Shown here: positions 1 through 10,601 of the stretch, piece after piece | How positions within the stretch are numbered: the first letter of the stretch is position 1 | Layout: each line of letters starts with the position of its first letter | Assembly (NCBI RefSeq): GCF_028372415.1 | Contig: NC_092872.1 | Coordinates: 10,732,001-10,796,000 of the forward strand | DNA: 64,000 bases | Source of the DNA: Notamacropus eugenii | Lineage: Eukaryota; Chordata; Mammalia; Diprotodontia; Macropodidae | Direction of reading: 5' to 3' | Translations under genes and position numbers: made by a program | Notes under the pieces: generated by a model | What the model was told of the DNA's origin: nothing | Database searches by the model: none | What the model saw: the letters and a program-made list of their open reading frames with translations, nothing else

Positions 1-743
1 ACTGACTGCACCAAAGCCTGCTGTCAAACTGCTTTCTAACCACAGACTAGTCCTACCAACCATCTCATATGCACACATATTACTACGGCCTGAAAGAAAA
101 CCAGTTGAAAGTTCACTTTAACCTGCTATGAATAATATTATGGATAACTTAGCCAGAGGGAATAAATTGCTGTGTTCCATTCCTGCTGCAGGAGACACAT
201 CTTGAATCACATGTCCCACTGCCAGGATATGAGGAGGAAGAAGAGGGCAGTCTCCATAGAGGAAGGTCATTGCTCTCCAGTAATCAAATGGACAGTCAGG
301 AGACTGGACTTCTGTCAATGGAATCGTACTCCCTTCTCCCTTCCCTCTTCCTTCCCTCCAATCTCCCTCCAGCCTTCATCTCCCCCTCCCTTGGGCTCTG
401 ACCTCGGTCAAGGGCCCATAAAGACTTAATTATCATCCAAATAGATTTTCCAGAGCAAAATTCCAAGTCAAACCCCTGGTTTCCTTTCGGGAAAGCAAAC
501 ATGTTTATTCCCCATTGACAGGCAGCCCAAGCACTCTCCTTACTGACATATGCTGTCATGGGGGAAAAGGGAGCATTTGTAGCTAAGGGAAAACAACTCA
601 TTTTTCTTCCCTGGAGGCCCTTGTTTACCTAGTACTGGGGCGAGGGTGTTATTTCAGGATATTTGTGGAGAATCCGGTTGTCAGCATTTCCAAGCTGAAG
701 ATGAGCTCTCAGAAAGACTGAGATGGGACTTCTCAGGATAAGG

Positions 744-744
<1 letters not shown>
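1..744. other. Non-repetitive intergenic DNA, no gene seen
   Basis: No interspersed repeat or coding signature recognised. It holds a pyrimidine-rich run around 325-400 and the motif-rich block listed separately at 400-545. Confidence 0.6.
400..545. promoter_or_regulatory. Candidate non-coding regulatory block
   Basis: A non-repeat stretch with closely packed motif-like words: CTTAATTATC (LIM/Hox-type TAATTA core) near 425 and AAACATGTTTATT (forkhead-like, partly palindromic) near 498. This is motif reading only. Conservation across species would be needed to call it an enhancer. Confidence 0.22.

Positions 745-802
<58 letters not shown>
745..802. repeat. (TG)29 microsatellite
   Basis: Uninterrupted TG dinucleotides, followed by a GA-rich tail to about 860. 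Confidence 0.98.
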
Positions 803-803
<1 letters not shown>

Positions 804-974
804 TAGAGAGAGACAGAAGAGACAGACACAAGAAAGAGATAGAGACCAAGACGGAGATTGGGTGGGTTGGGGTTGGGACAGAACCCATTCTAATCCTGTT
901 CCTGACCAGACCACATTCTATCTCACCTGTTTCATTCTGTTACATCCACTTTGCTTCTATCTCACTCCAATTAC

Positions 975-1160
975 TCATTCCAGTTACGAGCTATATGACC
1001 CTAGCCTAGTCAGTTAACCTCTATAAGCCTCAGTTTCTTTATCCACAATAAATGGCAAATAATAGTAGCACCTTCCCAGGTTGCTGTCCAGATCACCTGA
1101 GTTAATGTATGTGAAGCACTTTGCAAAACCTCAAGTGCTGTATAATCATAAGCTGTTACA
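975..1160 (+). mobile_element. MIR/THER1 core-SINE
   Basis: Diverged core-SINE. It carries CTATATGACC, CCTCAGTTTC, AATAATAGCACC and the tail GTGAAGCACTTTGCAAA in consensus order. Confidence 0.8.
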
Positions 1161-1316
1161 GTACTAATAAATTCCACCCATTATGGTCCATTCCACTCCA
1201 AATGATTCACTTCTATTACATGGTCATTTATTAAGCACTTCTAGGTGTGATGTACATTCCATCCAACTTATGTCAATTCAATGTAACAAGTATTTAGTGA
1301 GGCTTCCTGTGTGTTC

Positions 1317-1535
1317 TCCCCTTCCCTCTCCCTTGCTTTCACTCTCCCCTCCTCTCCTGCTTTCTCCTTTTCTCTCCTATCCTCCTTTCCCCCTCCCTTT
1401 CACTCTTCCCTCCTGTCCTCCTCTCCTTTTCTCTCCTATCCTCCTTTCCCCCTCCCCTTCACTCTCCCTTCTTCTCCTTCCTCTCCTCTCTGCTCTCCTG
1501 TCCTCTACTTTTCTCTGCTCCTTTTTCTCTTGAGA
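1317..1535. repeat. Polypyrimidine minisatellite, ~60-bp unit
   Basis: Almost pure C/T on the plus strand. Units sharing TCTCTCCTATCCTCC and TTCACTC recur about 59-61 bases apart, giving nearly three copies. Confidence 0.85.
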
Positions 1536-1879
1536 CTAAATTTAGTAAAGGTCCATATAAAACCTAGCACTGAAGTTCAAAAATTGAACTCCTATATTCA
1601 AAAACTGAATACAGGATGGGGACAACTGTTAGCTTAGTAAAGCAGGAGGGAGATTGTATCTTATTGAAATTCTGTATCTCTTCCATATGTGCTTAATCAA
1701 TTTACGTAAAGGCGTATGCCCTAGATTTCACCAAGGCTGAAAATCATAAGAAGCAAAAACAGAGATAGGTGATCCAATCTGCCAGGGCCAATATGAGTTG
1801 AAGAAATGAGCCCCCAAATGAGTGTTATATGTGAACTGAATTGAGATGAAATGAATTGAATTCAAGAAGTAACATGGCA
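1536..1879. other. Unassigned non-coding DNA
   Basis: No gene, RNA or named repeat recognised. Contains two short near-copies of a CCTATATTCAAAAACTGA-like phrase around 1578-1612. Confidence 0.5.
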
Positions 1880-2060
1880 TAATAGATAGGACACTGGATT
1901 TAGATTTGGGCACTGGATTTAAGTCTTGCCTCAGATATATACCATCCGTGTGATCCTAGATAAGTTATGTAACCTCTGTGTGTCTCAGTTTCTTCACCTG
2001 AATAAGGAGGGAATTAAACTAGATGACCTCTAAGGCTCCTTCTGACTCTAAATGATGATC
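1880..2060 (+). mobile_element. MIR/THER1 core-SINE
   Basis: GATAGGACACTGGATTTAG head, GTGTGATCCTAGATAAGTTA core, CTCAGTTTCTTCACCTG and the tail TGACCTCTAAGGCTCC. A small internal duplication of CACTGGATTTA is present at 1891-1920. Confidence 0.85.
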
Positions 2061-2224
2061 CTACGAATCTAATTTGTTGGATTCAGATGCTGCAACAATC
2101 TCTGTGGAAAAAGATCAAGTAATTCTCAGTGAACTGTAAATCCTTTATATCTAAAATGAGAGTGACAACCAAAAAAAGTGCAGTGATAGGCTGCTTTAAT
2201 CAGAGGAGAGTGTCCAGAGTGAGA

Positions 2225-2700
2225 GCTCTAATAGCCTACTGTCCTCTCCCCTAACCAGGCTCCAACTAGAGCACTGGATCAGGTTTCGACTGTCACATTT
2301 TATCTTCTTTTGTTTTTTGTTGGTCACATTTTAGAAAAGTCATTGACAAGCTAGAGACATGATCTCTGTCTTCAAGTGTAAATCAAAGTCTGCCATTTGA
2401 AAGACAGATCAGGTTTCATTAGGCCCCAGAGAACAAAACTTGGATGAGTGAATCAAAGTTATAGGAAAGCAGATTTCAGGACACCTGAAAGGAAGAAGAG
2501 TCTTCTGATCAGCAGAGCAACCCAGTGGTGGGATTGGCTGTATTGTGAAGTAGTGAGCTCCCTTTCACTGGAAGTATCCAAGACAAAGGCTGCATAATCA
2601 TCTGTCAGGACTGCTGTGGAGAGCGTTTCTACATGGGATGAGGATATTGAGTAGATGATCTCTGAGGTGCTTTCTGACTCTGAGAATTTAGGAAGGAGTA
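2225..2700 (+). mobile_element. L3/CR1-type LINE 3' remnant
   Basis: Carries CACATTTTAGAAAAGTCATT, GTAGTGAGCTCCCTTTCACT and GATCTCTGAGGTGCTTTCTG in the order of the CR1/L3 3' end. Strongly diverged, no ORF. Confidence 0.7.
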
Positions 2701-2714
2701 CACATCTGTATAGG

Positions 2715-2880
2715 CATATGTGCATACCTACATGTCATGTGTGCATGTATGTATGTGAATGTATGTATGTGAGGGAGGGTGTGAGTATATATAGGAGTAT
2801 ACATGTGGGAGCATCTATATAAACATGTATCTGTATGTGAGTGTGTGTGTGTATATATATACATATATGTCTCTGAGTAC
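2715..2880. repeat. Degenerate TG/TA-rich tract
   Basis: Mixed GTATGTAT, GTGTGTAT and TATATATA words without a pure core. Confidence 0.85.
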
Positions 2881-2954
2881 ATATGTTGGAGTGTAGTTGT
2901 GGGAGACATCTAAGAATCTCTGTGTGTCAATCTGTGAGCATGTGTATGTCTCTG

Positions 2955-3060
2955 AGTATAACCTCTTTGGGTCTCAATTTCCTGATGTGTGAAATGAAGG
3001 GGTTAGATTACATGACCTCCAAGGTCCCTTCTTGCTCTAAATTCTATGATCATGTATTAC
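2955..3060 (+). mobile_element. MIR/THER1 3' half
   Basis: CTCAATTTCCTGATGTGTGA followed by ATGACCTCCAAGGTCCCTTC and AATTCTATGATC. The head is missing or lost in the TG-rich tract. Confidence 0.75.
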
Positions 3061-3069
3061 AATCTATGC

Positions 3070-3128
3070 ATGTGTGAGTATAATTGTGAATGTATGTGCT
3101 TCTGTGTGTATGTGTGTGTGTGTGTGTC
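3070..3128. repeat. TG-rich microsatellite
   Basis: Imperfect TG repeat ending in a 20-base pure TG core. Confidence 0.9.
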
Positions 3129-4254
3129 TCCTTCCGCCTTCTTCAGGGCTTATCTCAGAGGCGGATATGACAACCAGCAGAACTAAGGAGGCAGCTTGGA
3201 GATGACCCCCATATCACTAGGGGTTTAGCAGAGCAGAGAGAAGGATACTAGGTTCCTCCTCAGGCGACAGGCCAGATAGACACCAGCCCCACTGACACCT
3301 GATAACAACAGCTCCCGGGAGGATGTTGAAATTGGAGGGGAACATTTGGGATTCTCTTTCTCCAGCCTTTGCCCTGGAAAGACAATGGACCCTTCCTTCC
3401 AATGGACCCTCTTTGGGGCCTCTCACACATCACCACTTTGGGGACTGTGTCCTCTAAGCTGAGTCACCAGCAATGGGGATGATCATCCTGGAATCATTTC
3501 CTCTTTCTCGCCTTATCCCCTGTTTTGATCCTTGTGGCTTGTCTGTGAATCAACTAGTGGAGGAGCTGGATTCAGTTTATATCCTGACTGAAGCTAATGT
3601 GTTCTAAGTCTTCCCTCCTTCAGCTACAAGGAGGAGGCTTATATCTTTTAGCAAGATCACAAACAACCAAGTCCAGCAAAGACATGGTGTGGGACGGAGG
3701 AAATGGCTTGAAAAAGCCAAAGGAAAGCATGAGGATTTATCATTTGTAATGACTCGAATTAAGATCCAATTACTACCAAGGGCATCTTGGCTCAATGAAA
3801 GGCCTAACCACCCCAAATCCATCAGCCAGTTAGCAAATATTTATTTGAGTCCAGCAAGTCACTGTGCTGCAGAAGAGAAAATGGGGTTAGGAAGATAAGA
3901 TTTACATAGATGAGCCAATTCCATCCAAGGGTCAGAGCTAGTCAGGACTATAGGGGCTCAGAAAAGGGAGCCATCAGTGTGGACTAGGATTGGCTATGTC
4001 TCAAAGAATTTGGTAAGGCAGAGAATAAGGAAGGATCCAGCAGTGTGATCTGGGGTAGTCTGAGCTTTGAATGATGATTAGACTTTAGAAAGACAGAGAA
4101 CAGTGAGGAGGGAGCCATTAGAGTGAACTAAATTGATCTGAGCCTTGAATAATAAGTAGAATTTAAAATAATAATCATAAGAAAAATTTGGAAAAACAGA
4201 GAAGAGTGAAGAGAAGCTTGCAATGTGAAAGCCTGAGCTATTCTAGGCTTTTCC
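3129..4254. other. Mostly unique DNA with an old repeat fragment
   Basis: 3129-3820 shows no recognised repeat or gene. From about 3830 a TATTTATTTGAGTCCAGCAAG phrase (L2 3' end, minus orientation) leads into purine-rich text in which GGGAGCCAT(C/T)AG and CAGAGAA(C/T)A recur at 3968-4120, probably an ancient dispersed repeat I cannot name. Confidence 0.45.
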
Positions 4255-4333
4255 GCTTCTAGCTTTTTGACCATGAGTACCTTAAGTCTCCTGCTTTTGG
4301 AACCTCAGTTTCCTCATCTTTAAAATGAGGATA
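4255..4333 (+). mobile_element. MIR/THER1, left part (split by 4334-7216)
   Basis: Ends in CCTCAGTTTCCTCATC then AAAATGAGGATA. The missing MIR 3' part resumes at 7217, so a retrotransposon cut this SINE in two. Confidence 0.85.
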
Positions 4334-5160
4334 GGGGGATGGAGTCAAAATGATGGAACAGAAAGACATACATACTCTAGCTCTTCCCCCACAGCCCATA
4401 AAATACCTGTAAAAAAAGACTCTCAGTGGATTCTGGAGCAGCAGAGGCCACAGAGTGACAGAATGGAGGAGATTTGCAGCCCAGGGTGACCTGAAGGGCT
4501 GACAGGAGGGGTCTGTCCCACCAGACACAGAGCAGAGCACAGCCTAGCCTGGGTTGTACAGCACCAGGGAGAGCAGGCCTCACGGGTGGAATCCCCAGCA
4601 GCAGAGGTTTGAAGATCCCTAAGCCCACAGGCACCAAAGGCAACTTCAAAGGTCACTGAGAGGGCTTTTTCACCTCCATGACAAGACAGCAGGGTCCTGC
4701 CCAACCCCGACCCCAGCCTGCTGTGGTGGCAGCAGCAGCAGCATCAGTGGCTGGTGGTAACCCCAGCAGGCAACAGCCCGTGTACATTGTTCCACTGTTG
4801 GAGCTCTCAGTATAAAGCCCCTGGGGGAACTGAGCAGCTGATCTGAACCTCAGATGTGAGCCAGACCTGGAAATAAACTCCTCTCCCTTGATTATGCCAC
4901 CTTGGAGGAACTGAGAACTTACAGGTCCCCAGAGTATACCCTACTCTTGAGAAAGGATCCAAAAGTCAAGTAACTGGTTGGGAAAATGCCCAAAAAAGGG
5001 GAAAAAAAATAAGACTATAGAAGGTTACTTTTTTGGTGAACAGGTATTCTCTCCCATCCTTTCCATTGAGGAAGAACAATGTTTACCATCAGGGAAAGAC
5101 ATAAAAGTCAAGGCTTCTGCATCCAAAACATCCAAAATAAATATGCAATAGACTCAGGGC

Positions 5161-6060
5161 ATGGAAGAGTTCAAAAAGGACTTTGAAAATCAAGTAAGAG
5201 AGGTGGAGGAAAAATTGGGAAGAAAAATGAGAGAGATGCAAAAAAAGCATGAAAGGCAAGTCAACAACTTGCTAAAGGAGACCCAAAAAAATACTGCAGA
5301 AAATAACACCTTTAAAAATAGGTTAACTCAATTGGCAAAAGAGCTCCAAAAAGCCAATGAGGAGAAGAATGCTTTAAAAAGCAGAATTAGCCAAATGGAA
5401 AAGGAAGTTCAAAAGCTCACTGAAGAAAATATTTCTTCAAAAATTAGAATGGAACAGATGGAAGCTAACTACTTCATGAGAAACCAAGAAATTACAAAAC
5501 AAGACCAAAAGAATGAAAAAATGGAAGATAATGTAAAATATCTTATTGGAAAAACAACTGACCTGGAAAATAGATCCAGGAGAGACAATTTAAAAATTAT
5601 GGGACTACTTGAAAGCCATGATCATAAAAAGAGCTTAGACATCATCTTTCATGAAATTATCAAGGAAAACTGAGTGATATTCTAGAACCAGAGGGCAAAA
5701 TAAATATTGAAAAAATTCACCAGTCACCTCCTGAAAGAGATTCAAAAAGAGAAACTCCTAGGAACATTGTAGTCAAATTCCAGAGTTCCCAGGTCAAGGA
5801 GAAAATATTGCAAGCAGCTAGAAAGAAACAATTCAAGTACTGTGGAAATACAATCAGGATAACACAAGACCTAGCAGCTTCTACATTAAGGGATTGAAGG
5901 GCTTGGAATATGACATTTTAGAAGTCAAAGGAACTAGAATTAAAACCAAGAATCACCTATCCAGCAAAACTGAGTACTTTAGGGGAAAAAATGGTCATTC
6001 AGTGAAATAGAGGACTTTCAAGCATTCTTGATGAAAAGACCAGAGCTGAAAAGAAAATTT
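5161..6060 (+). pseudogene. L1/HAL1 ORF1 protein, frame-broken
   Basis: An open stretch of 170 codons (5161-5673) encodes a long heptad-rich coiled coil (residues ~5-135), then the start of the RNA-recognition domain with ENRSRRDNLKIMG near residue 137. An apparent one-base loss at about 5670 creates the stop. Homologous sequence in other frames continues to about 6060 (the C-terminal domain region, with ITYPAK-like text near 5955) but has stops. ORF1p normally trimerises through the coiled coil and binds element RNA. This copy cannot make the full protein. Confidence 0.85.
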
Positions 6061-6214
6061 GACTTTCAAACACAAGAATCAAGAGAAGCATGAAAAGGTA
6101 AACAGAAAAGAGAAACCACAAGGGACTTACTAAAGTTGAACTGCTTACATTCCTACACAGAAAGATAATATTTGTAACTCTTGAAACTTTTCTCAGCATC
6201 TGGGTAGTTGGAGG

Positions 6215-6218
<4 letters not shown>

Positions 6219-6250
<32 letters not shown>
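6219..6250. repeat. (AC)16 microsatellite
   Basis: Pure AC run inside the HAL1-like element, directly followed by the GA tract. Confidence 0.98.
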
Positions 6251-6255
<5 letters not shown>

Positions 6256-6256
<1 letters not shown>

Positions 6257-6258
6257 GA

Positions 6259-6332
<74 letters not shown>

Positions 6333-6346
6333 GGGAGGGAGGGAGG

Positions 6347-6396
<50 letters not shown>

Positions 6397-6398
6397 GA
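6256..6398. repeat. (GA)n microsatellite with GGGA core
   Basis: About 140 bases of GA with a GGAGGGAGGGAGG interruption at 6332-6352. Lies inside the HAL1-like element. Confidence 0.98.
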
Positions 6399-7216
6399 AA
6401 GCACAGGATGAATTGAATAGGAAGGGATCATATCTAAAAAAATAAAATTAAGGAGTGAGAGGAATATTTTGGGAGGAGAAAGGGAGAAATGGAATGGGAC
6501 AAATTATTTCTCATAGAAGAGGCAAGAAAAAGCTTTTCCAGTGGAGGGGAAAAGGGGGGAGGTGAGAGGGAAAAAGTGAAGCTTACTCTCATCGCATTTG
6601 GCTCAAGGAAGGAATAACATGCACACTCCATTTGATATGAAAATCTATCTTACACTACAGGAAAGTAGGGGAGAAGGGGATAAGCAGGGTAGGGGGATGA
6701 TGGAAGGGAGGACAATGGGAGGAGGGAGCAATTAGAAGTAAACACTTTTGGGAGGGATAAGGTCAAAAAAGAGAATAGAAGAAATGGGGGGGCAGGATAG
6801 GATGGAGGGAAATGTGGTTAGTCTTACACAACATGACCATTATGGAAGTCTTTTGCAAAACTTCACATATATAGCCTATATGGAATTGCTTGCCTTCTTA
6901 GTCTGGATGACTGGAGAGGGAGGAAGGGAGAGAAGTTGGAACTCAAAGTTTTAGGAACAAATGTTGAAAACTGTTTTTGCGCACAACTGGGAAATAAGAA
7001 ATACAGGTAATGGGGTATAGAAATTTTTCTTGCCCTACAAGACAAGAGAGAAGATGGGGATAAGGGAAGGGAGGGGTGTTAGTAGAAAGGATACATTGGT
7101 GAAAGGGGCAATCGGAATGCAGAGCATTTGGTGTGGGGAGAGAGGAGAGATGGGGAGAAAATTTGGAACTCAAAATTTTGTGGAAATGAATGTTGAAAAC
7201 TTTAATAAATTTTGAA

Positions 7217-7315
7217 AAAATGAGGATAATATTTGTCACTTGTACTACCTACTCTGTGAAGATCAAATGAGAGATAATGCATTTAAAATGTTTTGAAAAT
7301 CTTAGAGTGGTACTA
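7217..7315 (+). mobile_element. MIR/THER1, right part of split SINE
   Basis: Begins with the duplicated AAAATGAGGATA and continues AATATTTGTC..GATCAAATGAGAGATAATGC, the MIR 3' half that completes 4255-4333. Confidence 0.85.
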
Positions 7316-7619
7316 TATCCTTGAAGAAGAGACCCCTATGAGCAAATGCATGGAGGTGGGGATGAGCAATGATATATATAAGAGGCCAGGGATCAGAGTT
7401 GGGGGTGGGGTCGAGAAGTTCAGTTGATCCTTACATGCTTAGTGGATTGAATTATGTTGGAATGGAAGCTATATTGAAGGAGAAAAGGACAAAAAAAAAT
7501 GTAAATTAAGACTGTATTGGCCAGAATTCTCAGGCACATTAGCTGTATGTACCAAACCAGATTAAAATGAAATTGAGAAATATTTAACAAAATAAATTAA
7601 AATACAATAAAACACAGAT
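7316..7619. other. Unassigned non-coding DNA
   Basis: No gene or recognised repeat. A short A-rich run lies at 7490-7500 and AT-rich text at 7560-7640. Confidence 0.5.
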
Positions 7620-7960
7620 AATATTATATTAAGTGAGTATGTTTCCCACAAAGATATTTATGGAGGGTTTAGTGGCCCAATTTCTATTTGAGTTTCATAC
7701 CAGTGTTGCACAGGGCCTTGAATGTCTGGCTAAGGAATCTGGATATTATTCTGAGGACAGCAGGAGCTGGTGAAGGTGTATCATCAGGGGAATGATGTGA
7801 TGAAAGAGGTTTATAACGCAATTAATCTGATAACATGTGCAAAATGGATCAGAGGAAGAGCCTAGAGGCAGGATGACCAATTAGGAAGTCCTAAACATGA
7901 TCCAAACATGAAGTGAGCTAGGCCTAGTTAGACATGGTACAGGGTACCAGGGCATTGAAG
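7620..7960 (+). mobile_element. Ancient dispersed repeat, family not identified
   Basis: Phrases GGCCTTGAATGTCTGGCTAA, TGAAGGTGTATCATCAGGGG and TGATGTGATGAAAGAGG match a repeat commonly found next to minus-strand L2 3' ends in mammals. A related stretch occurs at 52280-52560. Confidence 0.45.
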
Positions 7961-8169
7961 AAACTCTAGAATTTTGCTATGAAGCTTAGGTAAAAGAGGG
8001 CTTCAGACCTCAGGGAGAAAGTTCACCATCAAAGAAGAAGGGAGGCCATTTGATTGAGCTTTTCTCAAGCAGTTAGCTGGTAAAAATAGTTTGGAAGCTT
8101 TCATGGTGCTTCCCTGTCTGTGAGGAGGGAAGGGGCAGGAAGGAAGACAAGACTTAAAATCCAATTCAA
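7961..8169. other. Unassigned non-coding DNA
   Basis: Nothing recognised. It is purine-rich around 8110-8150. Confidence 0.5.
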
Positions 8170-8290
8170 TTTGATAAACTTTTATTAATCACTCACTTTG
8201 TGTTTAGCACTCCTAGGTGCCAGGTGGGTAGGAAGTGTAAATGAGACATAGCTACTGCCCACAAGATGCTTGGGGGATATGACAAATGCA
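8170..8290 (-). mobile_element. L2 3'-end remnant
   Basis: AAACTTTTATTAATCACTCA..TTTAGCACTCCTAGGTGCCAGG is the reverse complement of the L2 3' end, strongly diverged. Confidence 0.55.
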
Positions 8291-9240
8291 TACATATTTA
8301 TAGCACCATGAACTCCAGTGAAGCCACATCCAAAGCTGTACTACAGACATGGAGATTCATGAGTTTAAAAGTCTGATGATACCATTTAACACTGATCAGG
8401 GAAAACTTGGACTGTCCTCTTTTGTACTCTAAATACACCAGAATGGTTGTTATGCAAGGACAGAGCCTTCTATTTGTAAAGAAAGAGACATCAGGCAGGA
8501 GCCAACTGGATGCTTGGAGGGTGTCTGGGAGAAAGAGCTTGAGTATTGGCCATTAGGGGAAAGGTAGAGTAAATTTTGTGGCTTTAAATGAGAAATTTCA
8601 GGAGGAGCTCTTGTGGCCAAGTGAGCCTCGTTTCCTGATCCTCCTCCCCCAACAGTTCTAAGAACTCCAGAGCAAACCTCTGCCCCCACCATCGCTCAGA
8701 ATCTTCCTGAGAACCCTAAGGAATAGGGCTGGGTCCAACATGTGATCAGTCCAAGAGCCTCAAATCATTAGATTCTAAAGTCCATTCCCAGAGCCACAGC
8801 TAGGAGAGGACACTTGAGATGTTGTCCCAGGGTAGCTTACATCCAGAGGGCATATTACCCACTTCTTCCTGAATGGGAGAACAGAGCCCTGCTCTCTCAC
8901 TTAGGTTTGAGGAACATATCATTTTGGCATCTCCTGCCTGACCTCCTCCACCACTGAATGAATCCCCTCAAGATCATTGGCTCTGCTACTGCGACTCAGG
9001 TGATCTATGCCCAATGTGGCACTTTGATAGCAGTGGTGGTGGTGTTGGGAGAGACTTTTGCCTTTGGATTCAGTCTTGGTTGACTGAACCCTGGAACTCT
9101 TAGGATTTGACATAGATTTAACTAGGAATATGGGCACCTAGGACAAATTTAGTATCAAATACTCACAACTCTACATAGCAGGAAAAAGTTTTATTCCTCC
9201 CCCCCTATTTTGAGAGTAAGAAATGTCCTTGTGTCACAGT
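8291..9240. other. Unique non-coding DNA
   Basis: No gene or repeat recognised. Short open frames here lack homology I know and lack splice signals in useful places. Confidence 0.5.
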
Positions 9241-9479
9241 GGAGCACATTCTCTGTGTATGCAACACACTAGCTGGATATCTTTGAGTGTGATTGTGACA
9301 CGTTTGGTGTTGACACTGTGGAAGTCAGTGTCCTCAGACACACTTCATTTGCTTCCTACTGAGCAGTGGAAGCTGCAATCTCTAAGAGCAGATTGGCTTT
9401 GAAGTCCTGAGCAATTTCATGAAGTTTGCCAGTGAGATGATTTTTTAGGCTTGTGAATTCACAAGAAGCCACAGCACCC
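9241..9479 (-). pseudogene. Histone H3 processed pseudogene fragment
   Basis: Read on the minus strand, the text follows the C-terminal half of histone H3. A GAVAS..-like stretch (from GTVAL) is at the 5' end. Then EIAQDFK appears intact near 9415, the alpha-2 region is diverged with an in-frame TAG near 9357, and after a small deletion come EDT, TKRVTI and LKDIQL (9263-9335), ending ECA near the normal C-terminus (RGERA). About seven codons around PFQRLVR are missing. No intron interrupts the match, which suits a retro-copied H3.3-type gene. The N-terminal tail is too diverged to place. Confidence 0.8.
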
Positions 9480-9984
9480 TTGGGGAACATCCTGAGTGCC
9501 CTGCCTTAGTTATGAGTCTGGGAATGGATTTCATAGTTATCACATTGCAACCCTACCCAATTCCTTAGAGTAGCCAGGAAGACCCCCGGTGATGGTTAGG
9601 GTTGGGGGGGATGGGTGTGCTGGCATTCCTGGAATTATTGGGAGGTGGGGAATCAGGAAATGAGATGTCTACCTTACCACATTAGCTCTTTGTGATGAGG
9701 TTTCTCATGCCCTCCAGTAGAGATATGAGAACACCAAATGTTGATCCATTGTATCAGATATTTTCACATCAGGAAAGGGGATAACTCACGGAACCTCTAG
9801 GATGTAGAATATCCACACTCAGAGTAATTTTAGGGCATAGAACAGTGAACACCTAGGCCCAACCATAGCCTTTTACCAAAAAGTCATTGAATGCTCACTC
9901 TTCACATACAACCTCCCCATAACCAAATCAATTCTGCCTGTTTCTGGAAATCCCATGTCAGTCGGGCCTCCTATAGCTCTACTC
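9480..9984. other. Unique non-coding DNA
   Basis: No gene recognised. The first 50 bases may be the unrecognisable 5' part of the H3 pseudogene. A G-run lies at 9604-9611. Confidence 0.5.
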
Positions 9985-10120
9985 ACAGCCCCTTGGACTA
10001 AATCACCAGTCCTTTACCCCCATTCTCTTGTATATATTATCTCCCACGACAAGAATGTGAGCTCCATGAAGGCAGGAACTGTCTTTAACTTTGTGTTTGT
10101 ACCCCCAAACTGCTTGACAC
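9985..10120 (+). mobile_element. L2 3'-end remnant
   Basis: GAATGTGAGCTCCATGAAGG, CAGGAACTGTCTTTAACTTT and TTGACACAGTGCTTGACACA are the L2 3'UTR in order. Confidence 0.8.
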
Positions 10121-10224
10121 AGTGCTTGACACAACTCTGCTGGAGCCCCTCTATGAGTCCTGGGTAGGCAACAGTGCAAGGATTCCCAAGATGTAGGAAT
10201 GGGAATGAAGGCCCAGGGAAGAAG

Positions 10225-10378
10225 GGCAGTAAGTGAAGAATCTCAGTGAGATGGTCAAGCCATCTGACTAGCTCCAACCTGTGCATCCCTGGGCAACTTC
10301 CTTCCCTTCTCTTGTTTCATTTTCCTCATTGAAGTACTAAGAATGGAATTAGATTTTCTCTTAAGATCTGTCCTTGCA
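10225..10378 (+). mobile_element. MIR/THER1 core-SINE
   Basis: Diverged core with CCCTGGGCAACTTCCTTCCC and TTTCATTTTCCTCATTG, directly followed by a Mar1 insertion. Confidence 0.6.
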
Positions 10379-10600
10379 CATCTAGGTGGCACAGTGGATA
10401 GACTGCTGGCCTGAAGTCAGGAAGACTCATGTTTCTGAGTTCAAATCTGCCTCAGACACTTACTAGCTGTGTGACCCTGGGTAAGCCACTTAACCCTGTT
10501 TGCCTCAGTTTCCTCATCAGCAAAATGAGCTGGAGAAGGAAATGGCATCTCTGCCAAGAAAACTCCAAATGAGGTCATAAAGAAACAAACATAACTGAAC
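10379..10600 (+). mobile_element. Mar1-type SINE
   Basis: tRNA-like head CTAGGTGGCACAGTGGATAG, core TAGCTGTGTGACCCTGGG, then GAGCTGGAGAAGGAAATGGC and CCAAGAAAACTCCAAATGAG, a tail shared with RTE/BovB-type LINEs. Confidence 0.92.
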
Positions 10601-10601
10601 A

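Larger units (their letters stand above)
4334..7216 (+). mobile_element. HAL1-like / ORF2-less L1 retrotransposon
   Basis: About 2.88 kb. It opens with an L1-type 5' end (GGAGTCAAAATGATGGAACA), followed by some 0.8 kb of 5'UTR, an ORF1 at 5161, an AC/GA microsatellite, a purine-rich 3'UTR and a terminal TTGAAAACTTTAATAAATTT. The 12-base word AAAATGAGGATA sits on both sides (4322-4333 and 7217-7228), a target-site duplication that dates insertion after the host MIR. No ORF2 (endonuclease or reverse transcriptase) trace is visible, so it is either a HAL1 (half-L1) or an L1 that lost ORF2. The 3' end phrase TTGGAACTCAAA..TGTTGAAAACT occurs twice, at 6930 and 7160, suggesting a tandem 3'UTR unit. 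Confidence 0.85.
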
